From an uncultured Collinsella sp. (GTDB lineage: Bacteria; Actinomycetota; Coriobacteriia; Coriobacteriales; Coriobacteriaceae): a stretch of 64,000 nt of DNA. Numbering within the stretch: the stretch's first letter is position 1; every line of letters starts with the position of its first letter. Position numbers and translations under genes: made by a program. The notes under the pieces were generated by a model. The model had not been told where the DNA came from. It searched no databases and saw only the letters and a list, made by a program, of their open reading frames with translations. This document shows, in pieces, positions 33,703 to 43,437 of this stretch. The stretch covers positions 1-64,000 of the forward strand of contig CALULJ010000007.1 in the NCBI GenBank assembly GCA_944321445.1. Direction: 5' to 3'.

Positions 33703-36293
33703 GGTCCGTCCTCGATTCGCTTCGCGCAACGGTGGCGTCGCTTGTTCGCTCCCGCCGCTCTCTGTTGTTTGCTGTGTCACTCATCCTTCCTGTTATCACG
33801 GTCGTTGTGCTTGTAGTCGCCATCAGTCCCGCATTGAAGGGCTCGGGCTCGGTTCCCGTCGCTGTGGTCAACCTCGATGAAGGGGCGACCCGTGAGGGCG
33901 TTGCCATCCATGCGGGGGAGGACTTGGTCGATTCCCTCGAGAACACCGATACGCTGCTGTGGAGCGTTGTTGACGAACAGGATGCGGAAGCTGGCCTCGA
34001 AGACGGGACGTACGCCTTCGCGCTCAAGGTTCCGAAAGATTACTCGGCCGCCATCGCGAGTTTGACGGGTGATGACCCGCACAAGGCGACGGTCGAGATC
34101 GTCTCGAGCGGCGCCACGAATGTACTGGCCACGCGTGCCGGTTCTGCGGCGCTTCAGCAGCTGCAGGCACGGCTTCGCAGCGATGCTGGGGAGGATTATC
34201 TCGTTTCTGTGCTGAACGATGTCCAGAGCCAGGCGACGAAGCTGTCGCTCACTGCAGACGGCGCGACGTTGCTTGATGAAGGCTATGACGGGATTATCGA
34301 AGGGTCTGAGGCAATAGCCGATGGCCTTGACCAAACCGCCACGGGTGCCGGCGAGCTTGTTTCCGGACTTGATCAGATTGCGCAGGGTTCCGCCGCGGCC
34401 GCGCAGGGTGCGTCTGCGCTGGGCGAGGGAATCGCTCTCGTGCGCGACCAGGCTGTGACGCCCTTGGCGCAGGGTGCGGGGGCGTTGGCCGAGGGGCTCG
34501 ATGCCGTTGCCGAAACGACCGACACGCTGGGACAAGGCATCGTGCAATCCGGCGATGCGCTGGCGGGTGTTGCCGACACGCTCTCGGGCGCTTTGGAAGA
34601 TGTGGGCACGCTGGGGTCCGCTGCGGCGCGCTTGAGCCAGCAAGGGGCATCGCTGGGCGCTGCCCTCGCGAGCGCAGCCGGTGTGCTCGATACCGCTGAC
34701 ACGTCGCTCCATGCGGCGGCATCTGGCGCAGAGGGCGCATGGGAGGGTGTTGCCGCGGTTCAGCAGGGGGCGCAAGATCTTCTGGGCGCCCTCGATGGAG
34801 ACGGTGGCGAGACGGCGGCGCTTACCGAAGAGCTTACAGGAATCGATGCGCGCACGGACGAGCTCATGGTTCGTCTGCGCGAACTTGCCCTCGATGCCAC
34901 CCTCGATGAGGCTTCGCGCAGCGAGCAGGTTGCTGCCATCGATGCCGAACTGGAGCAGCTTGCGCAGGACCGCACGTCGCTTGCCGCGCGCGTGCAGTCC
35001 GTGGAGGATGCGGCGTCTTTGCTCGCGGAGCACGGCGACAACGCCGCGGAGGGCCTGGAGGGCGTTCGGCAGGCGCAGGCCGACCTGGATGCGGCCGTGA
35101 CGGAGTTTGAGGATGCGAAGGAAGCCGTCAGTATTCCTTCGCAGGAGGTTACGGGGGCGCTGGGTGAAGCCGCCGGGGCCGCTGCCGACATGGTGAGCGG
35201 CATCGCCACCGCACAGGCGACGCTTGCCGGCGTGGGGGAGCCGGGTGCCGAAGGCTCCGTTACTGGTCTTGCAGATGTTGTCCGGTCCATGGGTCAGGGC
35301 GTTTCCGCTATCGCGGAGCAGCTCTCCTCAACGGGGGCTGTGGGAAGCGGTGCGAGCGGTCTTGCGACGGGCGCGGCGGCACTCGGTGAGGCGCTGACGC
35401 CTCTTGCTGAAGCCACCGGTCAGCTGGCAACGGGGAACGTGACGCTTGCCACGGCGCTTGATGGCGTCGCGCAGGGCGCTTCGGGCCTGGGGACCGCGCT
35501 TTCTGCCATGTCTGACGCGAGCGGCCAGATCGCATCCGGTACCGAGCAGCTGAAGGACGCTTCTGGCCAGATTGGCGACAGCATGTCTGCGGCGGGTGAC
35601 AACCTGGGCGCCCTGGCATCTGAGCGCAGCGAGCGCGCCGAGGCGGCATCGAGCCCGGTGACGTTGAAGACGACGCGCATCAATGCAGTCGACAGTCGCA
35701 CCTCGGTCGCGCCGGCGTGCATTGCCGTTGCGCTGTGGTTGGGTGCCTTGCTTTCTGTGCTCGCCTTGACGCCTATCGATATGCGGGCCGTGGTCGCTGG
35801 GGACTATCCGAGTGCCGTTTGCGCTCCGCTGCTGGGATTCATATGCGTGGGCTTCATACAGGCGCTGCTGTGCCTGATCGCCACCGTGGCAGCAGGTGTG
35901 AGTTTGGGGGATGCTCTACAGACGGTAGGTGCGTTGGTGCTTGCCGCGGTATGTTTCGCCTGCATCGCGCAGGCGGCGTGCTCGTTTGGCCGCCTTGCGG
36001 GAGCAGGGGCAATGGGCCTGTTGCTCGCATTGCAGCTCGTATGCGCGGGCGGCATCTTGCCGGATGCGCTCTCTTCGGGCCTGTTCCGCGTTTTGGGTGA
36101 GGTCCTGCCGCTTCCCGCCCTTGCTGAGGCGCTGCGCTTTTCGTGCGCGGGGGTCGGCGGGCACCTAGCGTCGGCTGCGCCCGTGTTGATCGTGTGGGCG
36201 CTGATCGCCGTTGCGGCCACCATCGTCCGCGCGCGTTCACAAGTGCAGATACGCCCCGAGCACGCGTTTCGGCATGCAGGCGCCACACGCTAG
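33699..36293 (+). CDS. YhgE/Pip-family membrane protein (ABC-2 permease type)
   Basis: The 864-residue protein has one N-terminal membrane segment (about 21-44), a large extracytoplasmic domain with long Ala/Gly-rich coiled regions of repeating GxxxLxxG pattern (about 180-650), and about six C-terminal segments (about 680-845). This is the architecture of YhgE/Pip proteins, known as phage receptor components in Lactococcus and linked to type VII-like or ABC-2 transport in other Gram-positives. The N-terminal NLDEGATREG segment matches the family. It overlaps the upstream ATPase-like gene by 4 bp. What is transported is unknown. Confidence 0.8.
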   Translation: MRSVLDSLRATVASLVRSRRSLLFAVSLILPVITVVVLVVAISPALKGSGSVPVAVVNLDEGATREGVAIHAGEDLVDSLENTDTLLWSVVDEQDAEAGLEDGTYAFALKVPKDYSAAIASLTGDDPHKATVEIVSSGATNVLATRAGSAALQQLQARLRSDAGEDYLVSVLNDVQSQATKLSLTADGATLLDEGYDGIIEGSEAIADGLDQTATGAGELVSGLDQIAQGSAAAAQGASALGEGIALVRDQAVTPLAQGAGALAEGLDAVAETTDTLGQGIVQSGDALAGVADTLSGALEDVGTLGSAAARLSQQGASLGAALASAAGVLDTADTSLHAAASGAEGAWEGVAAVQQGAQDLLGALDGDGGETAALTEELTGIDARTDELMVRLRELALDATLDEASRSEQVAAIDAELEQLAQDRTSLAARVQSVEDAASLLAEHGDNAAEGLEGVRQAQADLDAAVTEFEDAKEAVSIPSQEVTGALGEAAGAAADMVSGIATAQATLAGVGEPGAEGSVTGLADVVRSMGQGVSAIAEQLSSTGAVGSGASGLATGAAALGEALTPLAEATGQLATGNVTLATALDGVAQGASGLGTALSAMSDASGQIASGTEQLKDASGQIGDSMSAAGDNLGALASERSERAEAASSPVTLKTTRINAVDSRTSVAPACIAVALWLGALLSVLALTPIDMRAVVAGDYPSAVCAPLLGFICVGFIQALLCLIATVAAGVSLGDALQTVGALVLAAVCFACIAQAACSFGRLAGAGAMGLLLALQLVCAGGILPDALSSGLFRVLGEVLPLPALAEALRFSCAGVGGHLASAAPVLIVWALIAVAATIVRARSQVQIRPEHAFRHAGATR

Positions 36294-36333
36294 CGCACAG
36301 TATGGGACCGTGCTCCGTCTTAATTCGTCTTTC

Positions 36334-36410
36334 GGAAAACGTTTCGGGCATTTGTGCGATTTGCTGTCATTCAAGAGGAGCAAATCTTCTAAATGCGCGA
36401 AACGTTTTCC
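36334..36410. repeat. 77-bp palindrome upstream of metK
   Basis: The left arm 36334-36365 and the inverted right arm 36379-36410 match at 27 of 32 positions around a 13-nt loop. The outer 13 bp (GGAAAACGTTTCG) are perfect and contain the AAACGTTT core seen in LacI-type operators. The 36294-36611 interval also holds a TACAAT -10-like box (36542-36547) and a leader hairpin, but no recognisable riboswitch or gene. Confidence 0.65.
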
Positions 36411-36562
36411 GGTCTTTGCGGCACACGCGGGACCCGCTGCTTTTCCTGAGCGGTATGCTTCTTCTTGCAGCTGCCGTATGGGGACAACGTGACCCGAAGG
36501 GCCCTACGCCGTTTGGGGGCCGCAAAGCGTGCGCAGGGGTATACAATAGCCTGATGCTTTTG

Positions 36563-36591
36563 GCCCGGCGGAATGGTAACGGTCGCCGGGC
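36563..36591 (+). promoter_or_regulatory. Leader hairpin just upstream of metK
   Basis: GCCCGGCG (36563-36570) and CGCCGGGC (36584-36591) form a perfect 8-bp stem with a 13-nt loop, ending 9 bp before the AAAGGGG ribosome site. Without a T-run it is not a terminator. The position resembles the hairpin before the PfkB-family gene. Confidence 0.55.
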
Positions 36592-36611
36592 GTATCGTCG
36601 AAAGGGGCATA

Positions 36612-37892
36612 ATGCCAGATCAACTTCGTTCCACCCAGGAACCCCGTACCTACGTGTTCACGTCTGAGTCCGTGACCGAGGGCCATCCCGACAAGATCGC
36701 CGATCAGATCTCGGATGCCGTCCTCGATGCCATTTTGGCTAAGGAGGCCAAGCTCGAGAGCCAGGGCTACGTCGACCACAAGGGTGTTCCCGCTAAACTC
36801 GAAAATGTCCGCTGCGCCTGCGAGACGCTGGTCACCACCGGCTCCGTCATCGTGTCCGGTGAGATTCGCTGCCAAGCCTACGTCGACGTGCAGAAGATCG
36901 CGCGTCGTGTGATCGAGCGCATCGGCTATACGCGCGCGAAGTACGGTTTCGACTCCGAGACCTGCGGCGTCATCAATATGATTCACGAGCAGAGCCCCGA
37001 TATCGCGCAGGGCGTCGACCAGAGCTTCGACGCGCAGCGCGGTGCGGTCGATCCGCTTGACCTCATCGGTGCCGGCGACCAGGGCATGATGTTCGGCTAT
37101 GCTTCCAACGAGACCTCGACGCTTATGCCCATGCCGCATTACCTGGCAAGCCGTCTGGCGGAGCGCCTTGCTGAGGTGCGCCACGACGGGACGCTGCCGT
37201 ACCTGCGTCCCGACGGCAAGACCCAGGTCACGGTTCGCTATGAGGACGACCAGCCTGTCGCCGTCGAGACCATCGTCATCTCCACGCAGCATGCGCCCGA
37301 AATCGAGAGCATGGATCACATCAGCGCCGATCTTATCGAGCACGTGATCGCGCCCGTCATGGATGCCGAGGGCATCGCTTGGCGCGACGCCACCATCTAT
37401 GTGAACCCCACGGGTCGATTCGTCGTGGGCGGCCCCATGGGCGACACCGGTCTGACCGGTCGCAAGATCATCGTCGACACCTACGGCGGCACGGGTCGTC
37501 ACGGCGGCGGTGCCTTCAGCGGCAAGGATTGCACGAAGGTCGATCGCTCTGCTGCCTACGCCGCGCGTTGGGTTGCGAAGAACGTGGTCGCTGCCGGTTT
37601 GGCGGACCGCTGCGAGGTGCAGCTCGCGTATGCCATTGGCGTTGCGCATCCGCTGTCGCTCATGGTGGACACCTTCGGCACCGAGCATGCTCCCGTGCAC
37701 GATATCGAGGCTGCCATCGAGCAGGTTTTCGACCTGCGTCCCGGCGCCATCATCCGCGATCTCGACTTGCGTCGCCCCATCTTCGAGAAGACCGCTGCCT
37801 ACGGTCACTTTGGCCGCGAGGATGCGGATTTCACCTGGGAGCGCTGCGACCGCGTGGACGAGCTGCGCGCCGCATGCGGGCTCTCTGACTAG
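36612..37892 (+). CDS. metK: S-adenosylmethionine synthetase
   Basis: The 426-residue enzyme makes SAM from methionine and ATP. It has the family blocks [30 protein letters not shown], and [22 protein letters not shown], all with intact catalytic residues. The ATG at 36612 follows AAAGGGG; the in-frame start at 36573 lies in the leader hairpin. It is the first gene of a run metK-priA-def-fmt-rsmB on one strand, a common arrangement in bacteria. The gap to priA is 7 bp. Confidence 0.97.
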   Translation: MPDQLRSTQEPRTYVFTSESVTEGHPDKIADQISDAVLDAILAKEAKLESQGYVDHKGVPAKLENVRCACETLVTTGSVIVSGEIRCQAYVDVQKIARRVIERIGYTRAKYGFDSETCGVINMIHEQSPDIAQGVDQSFDAQRGAVDPLDLIGAGDQGMMFGYASNETSTLMPMPHYLASRLAERLAEVRHDGTLPYLRPDGKTQVTVRYEDDQPVAVETIVISTQHAPEIESMDHISADLIEHVIAPVMDAEGIAWRDATIYVNPTGRFVVGGPMGDTGLTGRKIIVDTYGGTGRHGGGAFSGKDCTKVDRSAAYAARWVAKNVVAAGLADRCEVQLAYAIGVAHPLSLMVDTFGTEHAPVHDIEAAIEQVFDLRPGAIIRDLDLRRPIFEKTAAYGHFGREDADFTWERCDRVDELRAACGLSD

Positions 37893-37899
37893 GGCGCGT

Positions 37900-40407
37900 A
37901 TGGCCGACCAGCTCGCGCTGTTCCCCGAACCGAAGAGCGTTGTGAGCGATAAGGCCCCTGCGACTGCGGGGGCCTCTGCTTCCGTTGGTGCGAAGCCTGC
38001 GCGTGGGGATGCGGAGCAAAAATGCCGCTCCTTTGCGTGTTTCGCCTCGGTGGCGCTGGACATCCCCTCGCGTGCGCTGTCCGAGCCATTCACCTACGGC
38101 GTGCCCGATGAGCTTGCGGACGATTGCGCGGTGGGTTCCACCGTCCTTGTCGACTTCGGCCATCGAGCCGCCTTGGGATACGTGCTGGCGCTGGCACCGA
38201 CGATTGAGGGGCTCCCGGTGTTCGAGTCGGTAGATGCCGATCAGTCGGGTGCTGCCGCCCGTAAGCCTCTTGACCCGTCGCGTGTGAAGCCCATTCGCGC
38301 CTTGCTCGCCGAGCCGTCCTGCTCCGACATGATCGCGAGCGTGTCGTACTGGATGAGCCGCGAATACGTGGCTCCGCTCTCGGAGTGCTTGCGGCTGTTT
38401 TTGCCCCCCGGGGGAACGCCGCGTCTGAGACGCGGAGAAGACGGTGCGTACGAGGTCGTGCGTCCCGCCGTTCCCGCGCTGCACGAGCGCGTGGTCTCGC
38501 TGATGCCTGAGGGAAGCGACTACGTTCCGCCCAAAACCGCCGTTCGTCAGCGTCAGCTCCTTGAGGCGCTTGCCTGCGGTCCGGTGACCACGCGTGAGCT
38601 CAACCTGCTTTACACCGATCTGACGCCGGCCATCCGGGCACTCGAGAAGCGCGGCGTCGTTCGGGTGGATGAGCGGCGTGCGTGGCGCGGCATCGACGAT
38701 GCGACCACATTGTCCTCGGCGCGCGCAGTGGCACCGACGCGCCTTACGGCCGGCCAGCAGCATGCGCTCGATACCATCGAAGAAGCCGTGGCCCATGCGA
38801 CGGGCGACGTCGTCGTCATCGACGGCGTGACCGGTTCGGGCAAAACCGAGGTGTATCTCTCGGCAATCGAGCGGGTGCTTGCGCGCGGTCGATCGGCCTG
38901 CGTCTTGGTGCCCGAAATCTCGCTCACCGCACAGACGGTCGGGCGGTTCCGCTCCCGCTTCGGAGCTGCGGTCGCGGTCTTCCATTCGCGCCTCACTGCT
39001 GGCGAGCGTCTGGACCAATGGGACATGGTCCGTTCCGGCGCCGCACGCGTCGTGGTCGGTGCCCGATCCGCGCTGTTCTGCCCACTGCGCGACTTGGGCA
39101 TCATCATCATCGACGAGGAGCACGAGCAGACCTATAAGCAGGGGTCGAGCCCGCGCTACCATGCGCGCGAGGTCGCCGCCATGATGGCGCGGCTGCGCGG
39201 CATCCCTTTGGTGCTGGGGTCGGCTACGCCTTCTGCCGAGGCGCTTGCCCGGTGCCATGAGGGGACGTATCTCGGCCAGTGCTGGACACGCGTGGTGATG
39301 CCCGAACGCGCGGGCGCCGGGCGCCTGCCCGACATCACGGTCGTCGACTTGAGGCGCGAATTCGCAGGCGGAGCGCGCTCCATCTTCTCCCGCCCTCTGC
39401 ACGATGCTTTGCTGGATGTTGTGGAGAAGCGGCAAAAGGCGGTGCTCCTGCACAACCGGCGCGGCTTCGCCCCGTTTCTCATGTGTCGCGATTGCGGCTG
39501 CGTTCCCACCTGCAAGCATTGCTCGACCGCACTTACCTATCACGAACGCACCCACACGCTGGAATGCCATACCTGCGGAAGCGTCTATCATGTGCGCCCG
39601 TACCCAGCACCCGGAAGCGCATGCCCTAAGTGCGGCAGCCGGTATCTAGCCAAGATGGGCATGGGCACGCAGCAGATCGAGGACGCCCTCATCTCCCTGC
39701 TGCCTGATGACGTCGCCGTGATTCGCATGGATGCGGACTCCACGAAGGGCAAAGATGCCCATAAGCGCCTGCTGGAGGAGTTCGACGCGGCCGAGTGCGC
39801 GGTGCTGTTGGGTACGCAGATGATCGCCAAGGGGCTCGATTTTCCCGAGGTGACGCTCGTGGGCGTGGTCATTGCCGACTATGCGCTCAAGATGCCCGAT
39901 TTTCGCGCCCAGGAGCGCGCCTACGACCTGTTTGAGCAAGTCGCGGGTCGCGCGGGCCGCGGAGACAACCCGGGCCGCGTCATTATACAGACGTATCTGC
40001 CGGAAGACCCCGTCATCCGTGCCGTCGCCGCCCATGATCGCTCGGTTTTCACCGAGCATGACGCTCGTCAGCGGCGTGAAGCGCTCTATCCGCCGTATGT
40101 GCGCCTCTCCAACGTGCTCATGTGGGGTCGCGACGAGCGCGCGACGTTCGGCTATGCCCAGCGTCTTGCCGATGAGGTGCGGAGGCGCCTAGAGGACCTG
40201 TACTCGAAAGGTCCTGATGCCCCTGTGCTCATGGGCCCCACGAGCTGCGTCATCGAGCGCGCAAAGGATCAGTTCCGCTTCCATTTCATCGTGAAGTCGC
40301 CTGTCGGTTGCGATATCTCGTCGGTGATCGGCGGTGCGCTTGCGCGTGTCGGCGCCTGCCGCGGCATCAACGTGAGCGTCGACATCGATGCGTACGACCT
40401 CATGTAG
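37900..40407 (+). CDS. priA: Primosomal helicase PriA
   Basis: The 835-residue helicase restarts stalled replication forks. Walker A is in GVTGSGKTEVYL, the DEEH box in IIIDEEHEQTYKQG, and helicase motif VI in VAGRAGRGDNPGRVIIQT. A zinc domain with four Cys pairs lies between motifs (CRDCGC, CKHC, CHTC, CPKC). The N-terminal 3'-DNA-binding domain includes FTYGVPDELADDCAVGSTVLVDFGHR. The first 40 or so residues are a low-complexity Ala/Ser extension. It starts 7 bp after metK with no obvious separate ribosome site, so translation is probably coupled. Confidence 0.95.
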   Translation: MADQLALFPEPKSVVSDKAPATAGASASVGAKPARGDAEQKCRSFACFASVALDIPSRALSEPFTYGVPDELADDCAVGSTVLVDFGHRAALGYVLALAPTIEGLPVFESVDADQSGAAARKPLDPSRVKPIRALLAEPSCSDMIASVSYWMSREYVAPLSECLRLFLPPGGTPRLRRGEDGAYEVVRPAVPALHERVVSLMPEGSDYVPPKTAVRQRQLLEALACGPVTTRELNLLYTDLTPAIRALEKRGVVRVDERRAWRGIDDATTLSSARAVAPTRLTAGQQHALDTIEEAVAHATGDVVVIDGVTGSGKTEVYLSAIERVLARGRSACVLVPEISLTAQTVGRFRSRFGAAVAVFHSRLTAGERLDQWDMVRSGAARVVVGARSALFCPLRDLGIIIIDEEHEQTYKQGSSPRYHAREVAAMMARLRGIPLVLGSATPSAEALARCHEGTYLGQCWTRVVMPERAGAGRLPDITVVDLRREFAGGARSIFSRPLHDALLDVVEKRQKAVLLHNRRGFAPFLMCRDCGCVPTCKHCSTALTYHERTHTLECHTCGSVYHVRPYPAPGSACPKCGSRYLAKMGMGTQQIEDALISLLPDDVAVIRMDADSTKGKDAHKRLLEEFDAAECAVLLGTQMIAKGLDFPEVTLVGVVIADYALKMPDFRAQERAYDLFEQVAGRAGRGDNPGRVIIQTYLPEDPVIRAVAAHDRSVFTEHDARQRREALYPPYVRLSNVLMWGRDERATFGYAQRLADEVRRRLEDLYSKGPDAPVLMGPTSCVIERAKDQFRFHFIVKSPVGCDISSVIGGALARVGACRGINVSVDIDAYDLM

Positions 40408-40549
40408 GTGTCTGTCGGAAGGGGGGGCGTTCCCTGCAAGAGCACCCGTCGATTTCCGCATATTTGCCGCGTCCTCGGATGGGGCGCTCGGCAGCGGGTA
40501 AGATAGTCATCGATTGAAGAATCGAAACCCAAGGAAGGAATCCTGCCTC

Positions 40550-41086
40550 ATGGAGATGAACGGTATTGTCCTGTCGCCCGACCCGCGCCTTCGCCAGGAG
40601 TGCGCCGAGATCGAGGAGATCGATGCGAACATCGAGCGCCTTGCCGAGCAAATGAAGAAGCAGATGTTCGAAAACGGCGGGTGCGGTCTTGCCGCCCCGC
40701 AGGTGGGGGAGCTCATCCAGCTCGTCGTTATCGATACTGACTACACGTCCGAGAAGGATTACGACCCCTACGTGCTCATCAATCCCCGTATCGTCGAGCA
40801 GTCCGACACGCTCGTGCCGTTCAACGAGGGTTGCCTCTCCATTCCGGGCATCAATGTCGAGATCAAGCGCCCCGATCGCGTGGTCGTCGAGGCGTACGAT
40901 CTCAATGCCGACTTGCTTCGCTACGAAGCGGAGGGCGACCTCATGTGCGTGTGCCTGCAGCACGAGATCGATCACCTGCACGGCATCACGATGTTCGAGC
41001 GCTTAGCTCCGAGCGCGCGCATGACGGCCATGCACGATTATCAGGAGGCCCTTGCGCGCGGTGCGAAGCCCGGCCAGACCGAGTAA
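40550..41086 (+). CDS. def: Peptide deformylase
   Basis: The 178-residue metalloenzyme removes the N-formyl group from new proteins. The three motifs are GCGLAAPQVG, EGCLSIPG with the metal ligand Cys95, and HEIDH with His138, Glu139 and His142. Its first motif has Cys where most enzymes have Val (GxGLAAPQ). AAGGAAGG is about ten bases before the ATG at 40550. It precedes fmt, whose product adds the formyl group, a common pairing. Confidence 0.96.
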   Translation: MEMNGIVLSPDPRLRQECAEIEEIDANIERLAEQMKKQMFENGGCGLAAPQVGELIQLVVIDTDYTSEKDYDPYVLINPRIVEQSDTLVPFNEGCLSIPGINVEIKRPDRVVVEAYDLNADLLRYEAEGDLMCVCLQHEIDHLHGITMFERLAPSARMTAMHDYQEALARGAKPGQTE

Positions 41087-41128
41087 CAGGGCATCGAATC
41101 GGTTCCGTCTGCCAGGAGAGGAGCGCGT

Positions 41129-42052
41129 ATGCGCGTTGTGTTCATGGGTACCCCGGCGTTTTCGGTGCCCTCGCTGAAGAAGCTTGCTGCCGCGCACGAG
41201 GTGGCCCTCGTGCTGACGCGTCCGGATGCCGTGCGCAGTCGCGGGAAGAAGCTCGAGCCCTCACCGGTAAAGGTAGCGGCGCTTGAGCTCGGGCTTCCCG
41301 TCATAGAGGCCAAGCGCATGACGCCCGAGGTGCTCGATGCCCTGCGAGCTGCAAACGCCGACGTGTTCTGTGTTGCCGCCTATGGGTGCATCTTGCCCGA
41401 TGAGGTGCTCACGATGGCCCCGTTAGGCTGCGTGAACGTCCACGCATCGCTGCTGCCGCGCTGGCGCGGCGCCGCTCCCATCCAGCGTTCCATTCTGGCG
41501 GGCGACGACGTAACCGGCGTGTCCATCATGCGCATCGGGCACGGCGTGGATACGGGTGCCTATTGCGCGCAGGCGAGCTGCAGCGTGCCCGGCAAGACGG
41601 CCGACGAGCTCACATCCGAGCTTGCCGAGCTGGGAGGCGATTTGCTCGTTTCGGTGCTTCCTGCGCTTGCCGACGGTACGGTTCAATGGACCGAGCAGGA
41701 CGAATCGCTGGTAACGCATGCTGCGAAGATCGAGAAATCTGAGTTGTGGCTCGATCCTGAGGCTTCTGTTTTGGACAACCTGCGCCGCGCGCTCGCTTCT
41801 TCCGATGCCGCGCCTGCACGCTGCTCGGTTGCGGGCAAGCCGTTGCGCGTGCTTGCCGCTGCGGTTTGTGAGGGATGCGATGTGCCCGCTGCGGGTGCAT
41901 TCGCCAAGTCGGGCAAGCAGGTCGTGCTGGGATGCTCGGACGGTGGCCTGCAGCTTGTGCAGGTAAAGCCCGATGGCAAGCGCGCCATGGATGCGAGCGC
42001 GTGGGCCGCGGGTCTGCAGGCGAAAAACGGCGTCTGGGAGAAGCTCTCGTGA
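41129..42052 (+). CDS. fmt: Methionyl-tRNA formyltransferase
   Basis: The 307-residue enzyme transfers a formyl group from 10-formyl-tetrahydrofolate to Met-tRNA. The catalytic loop NVHASLLPRWRGAAPIQR contains the Asn-His active site, GHGVDTGA carries the conserved Asp, and MRVVFMGTPAFSVPSL is the standard N-terminus. The C-terminal anticodon-stem-binding domain is present. AGGAGAGGAG precedes the ATG. The stop overlaps the GTG of rsmB by 4 bp. Confidence 0.96.
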   Translation: MRVVFMGTPAFSVPSLKKLAAAHEVALVLTRPDAVRSRGKKLEPSPVKVAALELGLPVIEAKRMTPEVLDALRAANADVFCVAAYGCILPDEVLTMAPLGCVNVHASLLPRWRGAAPIQRSILAGDDVTGVSIMRIGHGVDTGAYCAQASCSVPGKTADELTSELAELGGDLLVSVLPALADGTVQWTEQDESLVTHAAKIEKSELWLDPEASVLDNLRRALASSDAAPARCSVAGKPLRVLAAAVCEGCDVPAAGAFAKSGKQVVLGCSDGGLQLVQVKPDGKRAMDASAWAAGLQAKNGVWEKLS

Positions 42053-43365
42053 CGAAGCCCGCCGCTGCCCGGAAAGCCGCTTTGCGCGTGCTCGTGGATG
42101 CGGAACGGTCGGGCACCTATGCGCGCGATGCGTTCAATGCCGATGCCGGCGTTCGGGCACTCGATGCGCGCGACCGCGGACTTGCCCTTCGCTTGACGCT
42201 CGGCGTGACGGCAACGATCGGCTGCCTCGATGAGGCGCTCGATGCTTTCATCGCGAAGCCCAAGAAGGTGGCTCCGCGTGTTCGCTGGTGTTTGCGCATC
42301 TCTACCTTCGAGCTGCTCTATCTTCACACTCCCGCTGAGGTCGCGGTCAGCCAGGGCGTGGAGCTTGTCCGTTCGTGCGCGCGCGGTGCTGTCGGTTTGG
42401 CGAACGCCGTTTTGCGACGCGTAGCGGAAGGGCGGGAGGCGTATCTGGCGGCAGAAGGTGTTGCCGATGGCGATCGCGCTGTGGTTCGGCTGTCGAGGTC
42501 TGGCGGCCTTCCCGTTTGGCTCGTCCGGTCCATAATCGAGGCACGCGGCTTTGAAGCGACGCGCCTCCTTGTTGCCTCGGAGCTCGAGGCGGCTCCTCTT
42601 GCCGTGCATCTCAATGCGCGCGTCGACGACCTTGACGGTATTGGGGGCAATTCTTGTGAGATTCCCGGCTGCATCGTCGATGTTGACGGTCCTGCATTAA
42701 TCGCAAGTGGGGCGCTTGACCGCGCCGATGCTGCGGTGTCTGACGCTAACGCTCAGGCGGTGGCGTGCCGTGCGATCCGGAACGGTTCTTTGCTCGAGAT
42801 CGGAGCTGGCCGCGGCACGAAATCGTTTGTCATCGCAGCCGAGTCTCACCGTGCCGGCCTTGCGCGCAACCATGTTGCCGTTGAGCTCAGCGAGGATAAG
42901 TGCGCGCTCAATCGTGAGCGCTTGGCTGCTGCGGACTTGGATGCCGGTATGCGCGTGCTGTCCGGCGATGCGTGCGACCTCGACTCCGTTCTCGCTTCTC
43001 TTGATTTGGAGGCAGGGGAGCGCTGCCTGTTCGATACCGTTCTCGTGGATGCACCGTGTTCCGGGACGGGCACGATGCGGCGCCATCCAGAGATTCCCTG
43101 GCGCCTAGACCCCGAGGATACTTTTCAAGGCTTACCCGAGCTGCAGCTTCAGATGCTCACTGAAGCGTCGCGTCGTGTTGCTCCAGGTGGAAGGCTTATC
43201 TATGCGACGTGTTCGGTGCTTCCTACCGAGAACGAGGGGGTTGTCGAGACGTTTTTAGCATCAGAGGCGGGGGAGCGCTTTGCGCTTGAAGGTTCGCCCA
43301 GCCAAACCATGCCCGCACCAGGCACGTATGACGGCCACTTCTGCGCCGTCTTCCTATCGGAGTAA
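42049..43365 (+). CDS. rsmB: 16S rRNA (cytosine-967-C5) methyltransferase RsmB
   Basis: The 438-residue protein starts at a GTG that overlaps the fmt stop by 4 bp (GTGA). A NusB-like RNA-binding domain (1 to about 150) precedes a SAM-dependent methyltransferase domain. The latter has LLEIGAGRGTKSF as the SAM site, LVDAPCSGTGTMRRHPEIPWRL with the release Cys, and YATCSVLPTENEGVV with the catalytic Cys. It modifies helix 31 of 16S rRNA. An upstream extension to 41875 exists but overlaps fmt. The gene ends immediately before the repeat cluster at 43367. Confidence 0.93.
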   Translation: MTKPAAARKAALRVLVDAERSGTYARDAFNADAGVRALDARDRGLALRLTLGVTATIGCLDEALDAFIAKPKKVAPRVRWCLRISTFELLYLHTPAEVAVSQGVELVRSCARGAVGLANAVLRRVAEGREAYLAAEGVADGDRAVVRLSRSGGLPVWLVRSIIEARGFEATRLLVASELEAAPLAVHLNARVDDLDGIGGNSCEIPGCIVDVDGPALIASGALDRADAAVSDANAQAVACRAIRNGSLLEIGAGRGTKSFVIAAESHRAGLARNHVAVELSEDKCALNRERLAAADLDAGMRVLSGDACDLDSVLASLDLEAGERCLFDTVLVDAPCSGTGTMRRHPEIPWRLDPEDTFQGLPELQLQMLTEASRRVAPGGRLIYATCSVLPTENEGVVETFLASEAGERFALEGSPSQTMPAPGTYDGHFCAVFLSE

Positions 43366-43366
43366 A

Positions 43367-43436
43367 TGGCCTCTCTGGGGACGGTGATGGTTAACGCCAC
43401 TTTGGCGCCTCCCATCCCCGTCCCCAGAGAGGCCAA
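43367..43436. repeat. 70-bp palindromic unit of the GGGGACGG repeat family
   Basis: TGGCCTCTCTGGGGACGG at 43367-43384 is matched in inverted form at 43419-43436 (CCGTCCCCAGAGAGGCCA), with a GCCACTTTGGC palindrome between. It begins directly after the rsmB stop and is related to the elements at 11941-12150 and 63739-63810. Confidence 0.7.
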
Positions 43437-43437
43437 T

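Noticed and set aside
36294-36611. SAM riboswitch upstream of metK
   Set aside because: I could not recognise the conserved core of any SAM riboswitch class. The main structure is a simple long palindrome and a short leader hairpin. A covariance-model search would decide.
37831-39591. 586-residue open frame on the minus strand opposite priA
   Set aside because: Antisense to priA, which has all helicase motifs and the zinc domain.
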